64,000 nucleotides of DNA from a bacterium. GTDB lineage: Bacteria > Desulfobacterota > Binatia > Binatales > Binataceae. The position numbers and the translations under genes were made by a program. Location of the stretch: contig JADBKU010000009.1 in NCBI GenBank assembly GCA_014896235.1, forward strand, positions 116,536-180,535. Reading direction: 5' to 3'. The notes under the pieces were generated by a model. The model made no database searches and had not been told where the DNA came from. It saw only the letters and a program-made list of their open reading frames with translations. Shown in pieces: positions 45,043 to 54,268 of the stretch (position 1 is its first letter; each line of letters begins with the position of its first letter).

Positions 45043-46017
45043 CTAGCGGCCGACCGCGGCGCGGATCGCCGCTTCGATTTTCGCCTCGTTGGCCAGCGCG
45101 GCCTTTTCCAGCGGCGGGCTGAACGGAATCGGAACGTCGAGCGTGGTGACGCGCCGGACCGGACCGTCGAGGAAATCGAACGCTTTCTCGCCGATAATCG
45201 CGGCGATATCGGCGGCGGCGCCGCCGCGCCAATGGCCCTCGTCAACGACCACCGCGCGATTGGTCTTTTCCACCGATGCAAGGATCGCCGCTTCGTCGAG
45301 CGGAACCAGCGTGCGCGGATCGATCACCTCGACGCTGATGCCTTCTTTGGCGAGTTTCTCGGCGACGCGGAGCGTGCGCGGAACCATCGCGCCGATCGCG
45401 ACGACCGTCGCGTGCTCGCCCGCGCGCTTCACCGCGGCCTGCCCGAGCGGCGTTAGATATTCGCCGGGGGGAATTTCCTCGCGATGGCCGCCGAGGGCGC
45501 CATGCTCGAACACGATCACCGGATTGTCGTCGCGAATCGCGCTTTTGAGCAGCCCCTTCATGTCGGAAGGATTCGACGGTACGACCAGTTTGATTCCCGG
45601 CACGCTCAGGAATTGCGCGTAGACGGTCTCCGAATGCTGCGCCGCCGCGCCGCCCATCGCGCCATAAACGCAGCGAAACGTGATCGGCATCCGCGCTTGC
45701 CCGCCCGACATGTAGCGGAGCTTGGCGGCCTGATTGCAGACCTGATCCATCGCGCAATAGAAGAAGCTGGCGAATTCGACTTCGCAGATGGGGCGCGCGC
45801 CGGCCATCGCGGCGCCCACCGCCGCGCCGACGAATCCGGCCTCCGCAATCGGCGTATTGCGCACGCGGCGCGGACCGAATTTATCGATCAGACCCTTGGT
45901 CGCGCCGAAGGCGCTCAGCACCACGTCCTCGCCCATCACGAAGGTCAGCGGATCGCGCTCCATCTCTTCGCTAAGCGCCTGGTTGATCGCCTGAATGAAT
46001 GTTGTCGGCATCGCCAA
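45043..46017 (-). CDS. 2-oxoacid/acetoin dehydrogenase E1 component, beta subunit
   Basis: 324-aa transketolase-like subunit that pairs with E1-alpha to decarboxylate the substrate on TPP. Typical blocks: MGEDVVLSAFGATKGL, the conserved AEAGFVGAAVGAAMAG, and DPRTLVPLDEAAI. It lies 36 bases after E1-alpha and 45 before E2, so the three form an operon. Confidence 0.94.
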   Translation of the reverse strand: MAMPTTFIQAINQALSEEMERDPLTFVMGEDVVLSAFGATKGLIDKFGPRRVRNTPIAEAGFVGAAVGAAMAGARPICEVEFASFFYCAMDQVCNQAAKLRYMSGGQARMPITFRCVYGAMGGAAAQHSETVYAQFLSVPGIKLVVPSNPSDMKGLLKSAIRDDNPVIVFEHGALGGHREEIPPGEYLTPLGQAAVKRAGEHATVVAIGAMVPRTLRVAEKLAKEGISVEVIDPRTLVPLDEAAILASVEKTNRAVVVDEGHWRGGAAADIAAIIGEKAFDFLDGPVRRVTTLDVPIPFSPPLEKAALANEAKIEAAIRAAVGR

Positions 46018-46053
46018 TCGCCTCCGCCGCGCCTGATTCGTGAACTTGCCAAT

Positions 46054-47031
46054 TCAGCCGGAAAAAACGTCGTCGGTCACTTCCGCCGGATCGGGCAGCG
46101 GACTTTCGCGCGCGAATTTGACCGCGGCCTCCAGCTCCGCCTCGGTCTCTTCGCGGATTTTCTTGAGTTCCGCGGCGCTAATTTTGCCTGACTCGGCGGC
46201 GAACTTCTCGAAGCGAAGCAGCGGACATCGCGCCTTCCATTCCGCGACTTCCGCTTCGCTGCGATACGAAGCCTTGCCAAGGAACGCCTGCTCGCCGACC
46301 ACGTGCCCTTCCCAGCGATAGGTTTTGCACTCGATCAATGTCGGTCCCTCGCCGGCGCGCGCCCGCGCGATCGCCTCGCTGGCGCAACGATAGACCTCGA
46401 GCACGTCGTTGCCGTCGATTACGACTCCGGGAATCCCGTATGCCTGCGCGCGCACCGCGATATCGGTGACCGAAGTCACCGTCTGCATCGGAGTGAACTC
46501 GCCGAAGCCGTTGTTCTCGCAGACATAGATGACCGGCAGCTTCCACACTGCCGCAAGATTGAGCGATTCGTGAAAGGTGCCCTCGTTCGACGCGCCGTCG
46601 CCGAAAAAGCAGGCCGTCACCTCGTCGCGCTGCGCGATTACCGTAGCCAGCGCCGAGCCGGTCGCGATCGGGATGCCGCCGCCGACGATGCCGTTGGCGC
46701 CGAGAATCCCGAGCGAAAAATCGACGATGTGCATCGAGCCGCCCTTGCCTTTGCAGTAGCCGGTGCGCTTGCCGAAAATCTCCGCCATCATGCGATCGAG
46801 CCGGCCGCCCTTGGCGATCAGGTGGCCGTGGCCGCGATGGGTCGAAGTGATGCGGTCGGTCGGGCGCAAGGCCGCGCATACGCCGGTCGCGCTCGCCTCT
46901 TCGCCGATCGAAACGTGCACGAAGCCGGGGATTTCGTTGGCCGTCGCCAAATCGCGCACTCGCATCTCGAACAGCCGTATCCGCGTCATCATGCGGTACA
47001 TCTCGAGCATCTTGTCTTTGCCGAGATCCAT
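46054..47031 (-). CDS. 2-oxoacid/acetoin dehydrogenase E1 component, alpha subunit
   Basis: 325-aa TPP-binding subunit. The TPP motif starts GDGASNEGTFHES and ends with CENNGFGE; the substrate loop HRGHGHL is conserved. The stretch after TPMQ (TSVTDIAVRAQAYGIPG) resembles acetoin dehydrogenase AcoA, which favours the acetoin or a related substrate. It is the first gene of the E1a-E1b-E2 unit, divergent from endonuclease III. Confidence 0.93.
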   Translation of the reverse strand: MDLGKDKMLEMYRMMTRIRLFEMRVRDLATANEIPGFVHVSIGEEASATGVCAALRPTDRITSTHRGHGHLIAKGGRLDRMMAEIFGKRTGYCKGKGGSMHIVDFSLGILGANGIVGGGIPIATGSALATVIAQRDEVTACFFGDGASNEGTFHESLNLAAVWKLPVIYVCENNGFGEFTPMQTVTSVTDIAVRAQAYGIPGVVIDGNDVLEVYRCASEAIARARAGEGPTLIECKTYRWEGHVVGEQAFLGKASYRSEAEVAEWKARCPLLRFEKFAAESGKISAAELKKIREETEAELEAAVKFARESPLPDPAEVTDDVFSG

Positions 47032-47150
47032 CGGTCGTCACCTCGCTGGCGGCGTAACTTCGCGGCTACTTTGCGCCGATCCGGCGGCTGCGGTCAAACC
47101 GGCTTCGCCGATGGTTTGATCGCGCGGCGCGCAGCGCTAGAACATCGGCG

Positions 47151-47900
47151 ATGGCTCCCGAAACGACCGCAACCGATGCAGTTCAAGAGCGTTCGCGCGC
47201 CCGCTCGCCGCGACCCGCGGCCACGCCGCGGCGATCCCCTCCGCTCGACGCCGCGGCAGCCGGCCGCGCCCTGCGGATCCTGCGCCGCGAAGCGCGCAAC
47301 TGGAATGCTCCAGTGCTGACCCTGATGGCGGCGGAGAAGCACGACCCTTTTTTAACGTTGATCGGCTGCATCCTCAGTCTTCGCACGAAAGACGAAACGA
47401 CGGCGGTCGCCGCGCCGCGGCTGTTCGAGCGCGCGCGCACGCCGCAGGCGATGCTGAAGCTTACGGCCACGGAAATCGAACGCCTGATTTTCCCGGTCGG
47501 CTTTTACCGCACCAAGGCGCGGGTGATTCTCGGCATCTGCCGCGACTTGCTCGAGCGCTTCGGCGGACGCGTGCCCGACGACCTCGACGCGCTCGTCACG
47601 CTGAAGGGCGTCGGCCGCAAGACCGCGAACCTCGTTATCACGGAGTCGTTCCGCAAGCCCGGCATCTGCGTCGATACCCATGTCCACCGCATCGCGAACC
47701 GCTGGGGATTGGCGCGCACGAAAACTCCCGATCACACGGAGCAGGCGTTGCGCGCAGTCTTGCCGCGCCGCTATTGGCTCGAAATCAATCCGCTGCTGGT
47801 GGCGCTGGGACAGACGATTTGCCATCCCACTTCGCCGCGATGCTCGCAGTGTCCGGTCGCGCCAATCTGTCCGCGCATCGGCGTGACCCGATCGCGCTGA
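47151..47900 (+). CDS. nth: Endonuclease III (DNA glycosylase/AP lyase)
   Basis: Base-excision repair enzyme removing oxidised pyrimidines. 249 aa, with an extra basic Pro/Ala-rich N-terminal extension of about 40 residues. The helix-hairpin-helix is [12 protein letters not shown], carrying the catalytic Lys; the catalytic Asp is in VDTHVHRI. The [4Fe-4S] cluster loop C-6x-C-2x-C-5x-C is intact at the C-terminus. The extension may be partly non-coding if a later start is used. Confidence 0.94.
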   Translation: MAPETTATDAVQERSRARSPRPAATPRRSPPLDAAAAGRALRILRREARNWNAPVLTLMAAEKHDPFLTLIGCILSLRTKDETTAVAAPRLFERARTPQAMLKLTATEIERLIFPVGFYRTKARVILGICRDLLERFGGRVPDDLDALVTLKGVGRKTANLVITESFRKPGICVDTHVHRIANRWGLARTKTPDHTEQALRAVLPRRYWLEINPLLVALGQTICHPTSPRCSQCPVAPICPRIGVTRSR

Positions 47901-47947
47901 AACCAATCCGCGCAACTTTCGAAAGATAGACCTTCAGGAGTCCAATC

Positions 47948-48835
47948 ATGGCGATCGAAGCAGGATTTATCGGATTGGGGGCGATGGGTGCGCCGATGGC
48001 GGCGAATCTGCTCGCCGCCGGCGTCAAGCTGACGGTCCACAACCGCACCGCCGCCAGGGCCGAACCATTGCGCGCGCAAGGCGCGGGCATCGCGCCGACC
48101 GCCGGCGACGCCGCGCAGCCGGGCGGCATCGTGATAACGATGCTGGCCGATGACGCCGCGGTGGAAAGCGTGGCCAGCGGGCCAGACGGAATCGCCGCGC
48201 GGCTCGGCGCCGGCGGCGTGCATGTGTCGATGAGCACGATCGCTCCGGCCACGGCGCGCCGCCTCGCGCGGATTCATCAGGCGCACGGAGGTTTTTACCT
48301 CGCCGCGCCGGTGTTCGGGCGTCCCGACAACGCCGCCGCCCGCCAGCTTGTCATATGCGTCTCCGGGCCGTCCGCGGCCAAGGAGCGAGCACGGCCATTG
48401 CTCGACGCGGTCGGCCGCGCCGTGTTCGATTATGGCGAAGACGCCGGCGCCGCCAACGTCGCCAAATTGACCGGCAATTTTCTGATCGCGGCGGCGCTCG
48501 AAGCGATGGGCGAAGCGTTCACGATGGCCGAACGCAACGGCGTCGAGCGAACCAAAGTCGCCGAGATGCTTGGCAAAACGCTCTTTGCATGTCCTGTCTA
48601 TCAGCGCTATGGCGAAGCGATTGCGAAAAAGGAACATCTCCCCGCCGGCTTCGCGCTGCCGCTGGGCCTGAAAGACGTTGAGTTGGTGCTCAAAACCGGT
48701 CGGGAGGTGAACGTGCCGATGCCCACGGCGTCGCTCGTCCGCGACCGCCTGATCGCGGCGCTGGCGCATGGCCGGGCTGGGATGGACTGGTCCGCCCTGG
48801 CGCTCGGCGTGCGCGACGACGCGGGCATCGAATGA
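47948..48835 (+). CDS. 3-hydroxyisobutyrate dehydrogenase family oxidoreductase
   Basis: 295-aa beta-hydroxyacid dehydrogenase. The cofactor motif GLGAMGAPMAANL opens the protein, STIAP contacts substrate, and the catalytic Lys is in KLTGNFLIAA. The HNRTAARAE after beta-2 (Arg/Thr) suggests NADP use, as in the succinic-semialdehyde/glyoxylate reductase branch. GGAG precedes the start. It may reduce small semialdehydes or act in valine breakdown; the context does not decide. Confidence 0.9.
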   Translation: MAIEAGFIGLGAMGAPMAANLLAAGVKLTVHNRTAARAEPLRAQGAGIAPTAGDAAQPGGIVITMLADDAAVESVASGPDGIAARLGAGGVHVSMSTIAPATARRLARIHQAHGGFYLAAPVFGRPDNAAARQLVICVSGPSAAKERARPLLDAVGRAVFDYGEDAGAANVAKLTGNFLIAAALEAMGEAFTMAERNGVERTKVAEMLGKTLFACPVYQRYGEAIAKKEHLPAGFALPLGLKDVELVLKTGREVNVPMPTASLVRDRLIAALAHGRAGMDWSALALGVRDDAGIE

Positions 48836-49056
48836 ACCGAATCGAAAATCGTCGAAACATCGGGAGAACTTTGCGCGCGGAGATTCGGTCGCGCGATAGG
48901 AATCGCGCGGCCTCGAATCCGAATCGCCGCGCGGTCCGTATATCCAGCGGATGTCGCACAATCGCTGCGCGGCGACATTTTGATTGCGAAACGAACTAGG
49001 CTAAATTAATGTTGAGACAAAATTCCCATTAACGATCGCACCTCCGATCAATTCAC

Positions 49057-50421
49057 GTGCCAGAATCCCGCCGCGACGAGCAAAAACTCTGGCTGATCCT
49101 CTTCCAGATCAGAAGCATACGGTCTCGCCTGAATTTGCTCGCCGCCCAGCAATGGCTGTTTACGACGCTCGCGCTGATGATTGGCGGTGCGGCGTTAATC
49201 CTGATCGCCGCCGCCAAATTAGGCCCGTTTGGCTTTTTGGGCGTTTCCTTCGCCGTATTTTTAGTCGTCGCGAGCGGAATCTTCGCCGCCGCACGGCGTG
49301 GATGGGCGGCGCGGGTTGACGTCGCACGTGCGGCCGGATTGGCCGATCGGCGCGCCGATCTGAAGGGCCGTCTGACGACCGTTCTCGCACTTTCAGAATC
49401 GGCTAAACAGGCTCAATTGTGGCCATTTCTGGTCGAAGACACCTATGCGATGCGTGACGATTTCGAGCCTCGGCGTATCGAACCACGCCTGGTTTCGCGC
49501 TCTCTGGGCGCGCTCCTGGCGGCTCTTTTGCTCGCCCTGCTGGCGCTGCCCGACCTGAATCGCGGCGGCGCCATGGCCCGCCAAATCGCTGCCGGTCGCG
49601 CCGCAGGCGGCCAAGTCACGGCCGATTTGAGCCAACTCCAGATCCAGCCCGCCGACCCCGCGCTGCAGCCCAACGCCCAAATCTATGCCGATCCCGAAAC
49701 CCTCCGCCGCCTGCAACAGAAGCTCGCAGCCGAGGGTTCGCCGCATCAGCGCAAGGGTCTGGGCGGGTTGATGGATAAAGCGCGGCGATTCGCCGACGCC
49801 TTTCAACATCAATTGACCGGACGCAATTCGGAATCCGGCGCGCCGCTCAATCTCCGCCTGACCGACCGCAATCCGGACCATACGCCGGGCGGGCGCAACG
49901 GCGGCGGCCAGCCGCGGCAGATGGCCAAAAATTCCGGCGACGCGGGCGCCCATCGCGGCGCCGCCGGAGCAGCCGCCAACGGTCGTCACGCAAAGCGATC
50001 AGGCGCTCCTCCGCCGGCTGCGATTCCCGGCTCGCAGGCCGATCAAATGGCGAAAGATAGCGCTGGCGCGACTTCACAACCGAATCAAAGCTCGAATTCC
50101 AATCAGGCCGGCGCCAACGACAACGCGAATCCGCCCGAGCAGGACGCCGCGAACGATTTCGGCGGCGCCAATCACGGCATCGGCGCCGACCCCGAACATC
50201 TGTTCGGTCCGCCCGCGCCGCAGCCGTTCGGTAGCGACAGCTTCAAAATCGCGATCGACGCCGAACCCTCGGACGAAGCCAGCGCGCCCGGCAGTCCGGC
50301 CTATCTGCCGCCCAAGGTGCGCGTGCCGCTCAACCCGAATCAGTTGCCAGACGAGCCGATCGCGCGCGCCGCGGTGCCGGCCGGCGAGCAAACGATTATC
50401 AAGCGAGTATTCGACCGATGA
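49057..50421 (+). CDS. Membrane protein with a low-complexity region, first gene of a MoxR operon
   Basis: 454-aa protein. Two hydrophobic helices at about 33-53 and 57-78, a third at about 147-168, then roughly 250 residues rich in Gly, Ala, Asn and Gln that are probably extracytoplasmic and disordered. Layout and position resemble the DUF4175-like first gene of MoxR/VWA operons, but I cannot assign a family. The GTG 49057 start lacks an obvious ribosome site. Its stop overlaps the moxR start by four bases. Confidence 0.7.
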   Translation: MPESRRDEQKLWLILFQIRSIRSRLNLLAAQQWLFTTLALMIGGAALILIAAAKLGPFGFLGVSFAVFLVVASGIFAAARRGWAARVDVARAAGLADRRADLKGRLTTVLALSESAKQAQLWPFLVEDTYAMRDDFEPRRIEPRLVSRSLGALLAALLLALLALPDLNRGGAMARQIAAGRAAGGQVTADLSQLQIQPADPALQPNAQIYADPETLRRLQQKLAAEGSPHQRKGLGGLMDKARRFADAFQHQLTGRNSESGAPLNLRLTDRNPDHTPGGRNGGGQPRQMAKNSGDAGAHRGAAGAAANGRHAKRSGAPPPAAIPGSQADQMAKDSAGATSQPNQSSNSNQAGANDNANPPEQDAANDFGGANHGIGADPEHLFGPPAPQPFGSDSFKIAIDAEPSDEASAPGSPAYLPPKVRVPLNPNQLPDEPIARAAVPAGEQTIIKRVFDR

Positions 50422-51464
50422 GCGAAGCCCATACGGCGATTGCCCAGCCCACGATTTCGGACTTCGCCCGCACTTTTCGCCGGATTCAGGCGGAAATCCA
50501 CAAGGCGATTATCGGCCACGAAGAGGCCGTCGAAGAACTGCTTGCCGCGTTGTTCGCAGGCGGCCACGTTTTGATCGAAGGCGTGCCCGGCACCGGCAAG
50601 ACCACGCTGGTCAAAACGCTGGGACTCGCGCTCAACCTGAGTTTCGGGCGGATCCAGTTCACCGTCGATCTGATGCCGGCGGATATCACCGGCACCCGCG
50701 TGATTCTTTCCGCCGCCGACGGCCATCGCGAGTTCAGTTTTCAACCCGGCCCGATCTTCTGCCATATCCTGCTCGGCGACGAAATCAACCGCGCCACGCC
50801 CAAAACCCAATCCGCATTGCTTGAGGCGATGGCGGAATTGCAGGTGACGGTCGGCGCGACCACCTACCCGCTCGCGCCGCCGTATTTCGTGATGGCGACG
50901 CTGAATCCAATCGAGATGGAGGGCACCTATCCGCTGCCCGAGGCGCAGCTCGATCGCTTCCTGTTCAAGGTGCGGCTCGCCTATCCGGGCGAGGAAGAGC
51001 TGGTCCGCATCATCACCGCGACCACCGGGCCGGAGGCGTCCGGCGTCGAGCCGGTGTTTGCGGCCGGCGAGGCGGCGGCGAAAATCGAGAGTCTCAAACG
51101 GCTCGTGCGCGAGGTGCTGGTAGCGCCGCAAATCGAGCAGTACGCGGCGCGGATGGTCCGCGCGACGCAGCCGCACAATTCCCGGGCGCTCGGCGACCTG
51201 CGCAACCGCGTCAAAATCGACGCGGTCGATCGCTACGTATCGTTCGGCTCCAGTCCACGCGGCGCGCTCGCGCTGATCATGGGCGCGAAGGTCCGCGCGA
51301 TGCTCGACGGACGCGCCAACGTCGCTTACGACGATATCGATCGGCTCGCCCACGCCGCCCTCGAACATCGCATCATGCTCAACTACGCCGCCCATTCCGA
51401 CAACGTCGACGCCGCCCAGATCGTGGATCAGGTGGTCAGGGCCATACGCGCCACACGCGCGTAA
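50418..51464 (+). CDS. MoxR-family AAA+ ATPase
   Basis: 348-aa AAA+ chaperone-like ATPase. Walker A GVPGTGKT at 55-62, Walker B LLGDEINRA, and the sensor/arginine-finger region ATLNPIEMEGTYPLPEAQLDRF typical of MoxR. MoxR proteins work with VWA proteins to mature or insert metal into partner complexes. The start overlaps the preceding stop (ATGA); a DUF58 gene follows 15 bases on. Confidence 0.95.
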   Translation: MSEAHTAIAQPTISDFARTFRRIQAEIHKAIIGHEEAVEELLAALFAGGHVLIEGVPGTGKTTLVKTLGLALNLSFGRIQFTVDLMPADITGTRVILSAADGHREFSFQPGPIFCHILLGDEINRATPKTQSALLEAMAELQVTVGATTYPLAPPYFVMATLNPIEMEGTYPLPEAQLDRFLFKVRLAYPGEEELVRIITATTGPEASGVEPVFAAGEAAAKIESLKRLVREVLVAPQIEQYAARMVRATQPHNSRALGDLRNRVKIDAVDRYVSFGSSPRGALALIMGAKVRAMLDGRANVAYDDIDRLAHAALEHRIMLNYAAHSDNVDAAQIVDQVVRAIRATRA

Positions 51465-51479
51465 TCCGGTCGTGCAGCC

Positions 51480-52385
51480 ATGCTCGCCGCGCGCGCGTTC
51501 GAGCCCGATTTTCTCCGCCGCCTCGACGGCCTGATGATTCAGGCGCGACGCAGCCGCGCGCCGCGCGCCGGGCGGCGCATCCTCGGCCGCAGCCAGGGCG
51601 CGGGAATCGAACTGGAGGATTTCCGCGAGTACGCGCCGGGCGACGATTTGCGCTTCCTCGACTGGAACGCGCTCGCCCGTCTCGACGATCTGAAAATCCG
51701 GACTTTTCGCCCCGAACGGCAAATCGAAGTCACGATCATGGTGGACGCGAGCGCCTCGATGGGCCTGCCGGCGGACGACGACAAGCTCGGCTTCGCGCTG
51801 ACGCTCGCGGCGGGACTCGCGTATATCGGGATGAGCGAGAACGACCCCGTGCGGATCGCGATTTTTTCGGGTCACGGGCCGGCGGCCCGCTTTGAGACGA
51901 CGCCCTTTTTCCGCCGCCACGAAAGCTATGCCGAATTCCGTCCGTTCTTCGCCACGGTGCGGGGCGGCGGCGAAACCCGCTTGAGCGAAGCCGCCGCCCG
52001 GCTCCTGGGCCAGCGGCGCGCGCCTGGAGTCGCGATGATCGTTTCCGATTTTCTGGTCGGTCCGGGCGATTACGAAACCGCCTTCAACGACCTGCTCGCA
52101 GCGGGCTTCGAAGCCAAGGCCGTGCACGTGATGGGCGATCGCGAAAGCGCGGTGGACTACCCGCCGGGCAACTATCGGGTACGCGATTGCGAAACCGGCG
52201 TCGTGCGCGACGTGAGTTTCGGGCCGCGCGAAATGGAGGCGTGCCGGCGGCGGATCGCGGCGCACGCCGACGCGCTCGCGGACTTCTGCAAGCGGCGCGG
52301 CGTGATGTATGCGCGGGCCTTCGGCGCGTCGAAGCTCGACGAGATTGTCGCCAGCGAATTTCCGCGGCTGGGAGTGATCGCCTGA
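51480..52385 (+). CDS. DUF58 domain protein, MoxR partner
   Basis: 301-aa soluble protein. The DUF58 core (ELEDFREYAPGDDLRFLDWN) is followed by a von Willebrand factor A-like fold with the metal site VDASASMG. DUF58 proteins almost always sit beside moxR and are presumed adaptors of the ATPase. The next gene starts two bases after its stop. Confidence 0.93.
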   Translation: MLAARAFEPDFLRRLDGLMIQARRSRAPRAGRRILGRSQGAGIELEDFREYAPGDDLRFLDWNALARLDDLKIRTFRPERQIEVTIMVDASASMGLPADDDKLGFALTLAAGLAYIGMSENDPVRIAIFSGHGPAARFETTPFFRRHESYAEFRPFFATVRGGGETRLSEAAARLLGQRRAPGVAMIVSDFLVGPGDYETAFNDLLAAGFEAKAVHVMGDRESAVDYPPGNYRVRDCETGVVRDVSFGPREMEACRRRIAAHADALADFCKRRGVMYARAFGASKLDEIVASEFPRLGVIA

Positions 52386-52387
52386 CG

Positions 52388-54268
52388 ATGGGCCTGCTCA
52401 ATCCCGCCAATCTGCTTTACGCGCTCAGCATCGCCGCGCTGATCGCCATCTACCTGCGCGCGCGTTCGCGGCCGACGATTGAAGTCTCGAGCCTGATTAT
52501 CTTCGAGGAGGCGCCCGCGCCCGTCGCCAACAGCCGCGTGCTGCGGCTCGACTTGCCGTTCTGGCTCGAGGCGCTGGCGCTGGGCGCGCTCTCGCTGGCG
52601 CTCGCCGGCCTCTATTTCCGGGTTTACGGCTCGGCCGACGGCCATCGCACGCACGCCCTGGTTTTCGATCTGGGCGCCGCGATGAACGCGCGGGGCGACG
52701 GCGGCACGGCGTTCGACGCCGCCCGCGCGGCGGCGCGGCGCGTGATCGCGAAAGCGCCCGAGGGCGATTCGTTCGCGATCGTCACGTACGCGCTCGCGGC
52801 CGGGGCCGCCGGCGCGCCCACTGCCGACCGCGCCGCGCTGAACCGCATCCTCGACGGCCTTAAACCGACCGACGTCGCGGCGAATCCCGCGGCGTTGCGG
52901 GCGGCGCTGGTTGACGCCCGCGCAGCCGACACGATCGACCTGTTCGCAAATCGGCCGGCGCCGCCGGTGATCGTCGAAGACGCGGGCCTGTCCGCGCCGC
53001 CGCGGTTCCATCGCGCGGGCGCATCCGCCGCGAATCTGGCGATCGTCTCGCTCGATCCGGGCGTGCCGCGAGCGAGCCTTGGCCGCGCGCTGATTCGCAA
53101 CTTCTCGTACCATCCCCAGACCTGCGAGCTTGAAATCACCGCCGGCGGGCGCGCCGTATTTCATTCGGGCTTTATCGTCGAGCCGCGCGCGGAGCTGGTC
53201 GTGCCGTTCGGGCCGGTGCATGACGGCGGACTGGTCGAGGCGCGGATCCTGACCCGCGACGGACTGGCGGCGGACAACGTCCGCTATGCCCTCGCACCCT
53301 CGATCGCGCAGATGCGCGCGCTGGTGTTGTCGCCCGATCCGGGCGTTCGCGACGATCTCGCGCGCATCCTGTTGGCGATCAATCCGAATTTCCTGGTCAC
53401 GGCGGCGGATCCGAACCTCGCCAACGCCTTCGATCGCCGGCAGCATTTCGCGCTTGCGATGCTGCACGATTGCAGCGGCGCCGGCGTCGCCGCCGACGCG
53501 CGGCTGTACATTTTTCCGGAACCGCCGCTGATCGGCGACAAATGGCCGCCGCTCGTGCCGGTGGCCGGTTCGGTCGCGGCGGCGGAGATGAGACGGCGCG
53601 CGGGCGTGGGCGAATTGGCGACCCCGGTGCTGCTAGGCCCGGCGCGAATCGTGAGGCTGCCGGGATGGATGGAGGCGACGTCGGAGGGCGGCGGCGCCGG
53701 CGGGCGCGACGAATTCGCGCTGACCGCGGCGGGGCGCGCGCGCGCCGGCGAGGTCGGAATGATCGCGTTCGACGTGCGCCATCATCTGCTGCTCGATCCC
53801 GACCGGCTCGACGCGCTTCTCGCGGCGATCGGAACGATTCGGCGCCTGATCGCTCCCCCGGACGTGATGATCGAGCCGACCGGCGCAATCGTCACGACGC
53901 CGGTTTTCGCGCGCGCCACGCTGGTCGCGCCCGACGGGAGCCGGCGCACGCTGACGCCGGATCGATGGGGCCGCGTGCGCTTCCAGCCGCTGCTGGCGGG
54001 GCGTTATACGCTGGCCGGCGGCGGCCAAACGATTTCCATCTACGCCAATTATTACGACGCCGGCGAATCCGACTTGAGCGGAGTTGCGGCGCCGGCGGCG
54101 GCAGCCGTGTCCAGGCCGCCGCACGCAGCCCCGGCGCCGGCGGGCGCGCGCCATTTCCATGCGCGCACGATCGGAACCCTGCTGGCCGCGATCGCGCTGC
54201 TGCTCTTCATGCTCGAATCGATCGTGCTGGCGCGGCGCGCGGCGCGATGGAGCGCGCGTCATGTTTGA
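52388..54268 (+). CDS. BatA-type membrane protein with a degenerate VWA domain
   Basis: 626-aa protein. An N-terminal helix (LLNPANLLYALSIAALIAIY) and a second near residue 55-75 are typical BatA/Aerotolerance-N segments. The following domain looks like VWA but its metal motif reads FDLGAAMN instead of DxSxS, so metal binding is doubtful. A long beta-rich extracytoplasmic part follows, with a final membrane helix (LLAAIALLLFMLESIVL). It overlaps the next gene by eight bases. Confidence 0.82.
   Translation: MGLLNPANLLYALSIAALIAIYLRARSRPTIEVSSLIIFEEAPAPVANSRVLRLDLPFWLEALALGALSLALAGLYFRVYGSADGHRTHALVFDLGAAMNARGDGGTAFDAARAAARRVIAKAPEGDSFAIVTYALAAGAAGAPTADRAALNRILDGLKPTDVAANPAALRAALVDARAADTIDLFANRPAPPVIVEDAGLSAPPRFHRAGASAANLAIVSLDPGVPRASLGRALIRNFSYHPQTCELEITAGGRAVFHSGFIVEPRAELVVPFGPVHDGGLVEARILTRDGLAADNVRYALAPSIAQMRALVLSPDPGVRDDLARILLAINPNFLVTAADPNLANAFDRRQHFALAMLHDCSGAGVAADARLYIFPEPPLIGDKWPPLVPVAGSVAAAEMRRRAGVGELATPVLLGPARIVRLPGWMEATSEGGGAGGRDEFALTAAGRARAGEVGMIAFDVRHHLLLDPDRLDALLAAIGTIRRLIAPPDVMIEPTGAIVTTPVFARATLVAPDGSRRTLTPDRWGRVRFQPLLAGRYTLAGGGQTISIYANYYDAGESDLSGVAAPAAAAVSRPPHAAPAPAGARHFHARTIGTLLAAIALLLFMLESIVLARRAARWSARHV

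Noticed and set aside
50340-52265. 641-codon minus-strand ORF opposite moxR and the DUF58 gene
   Set aside because: It covers two strongly supported genes and shows the His/Arg/Asp-rich bias of antisense frames.
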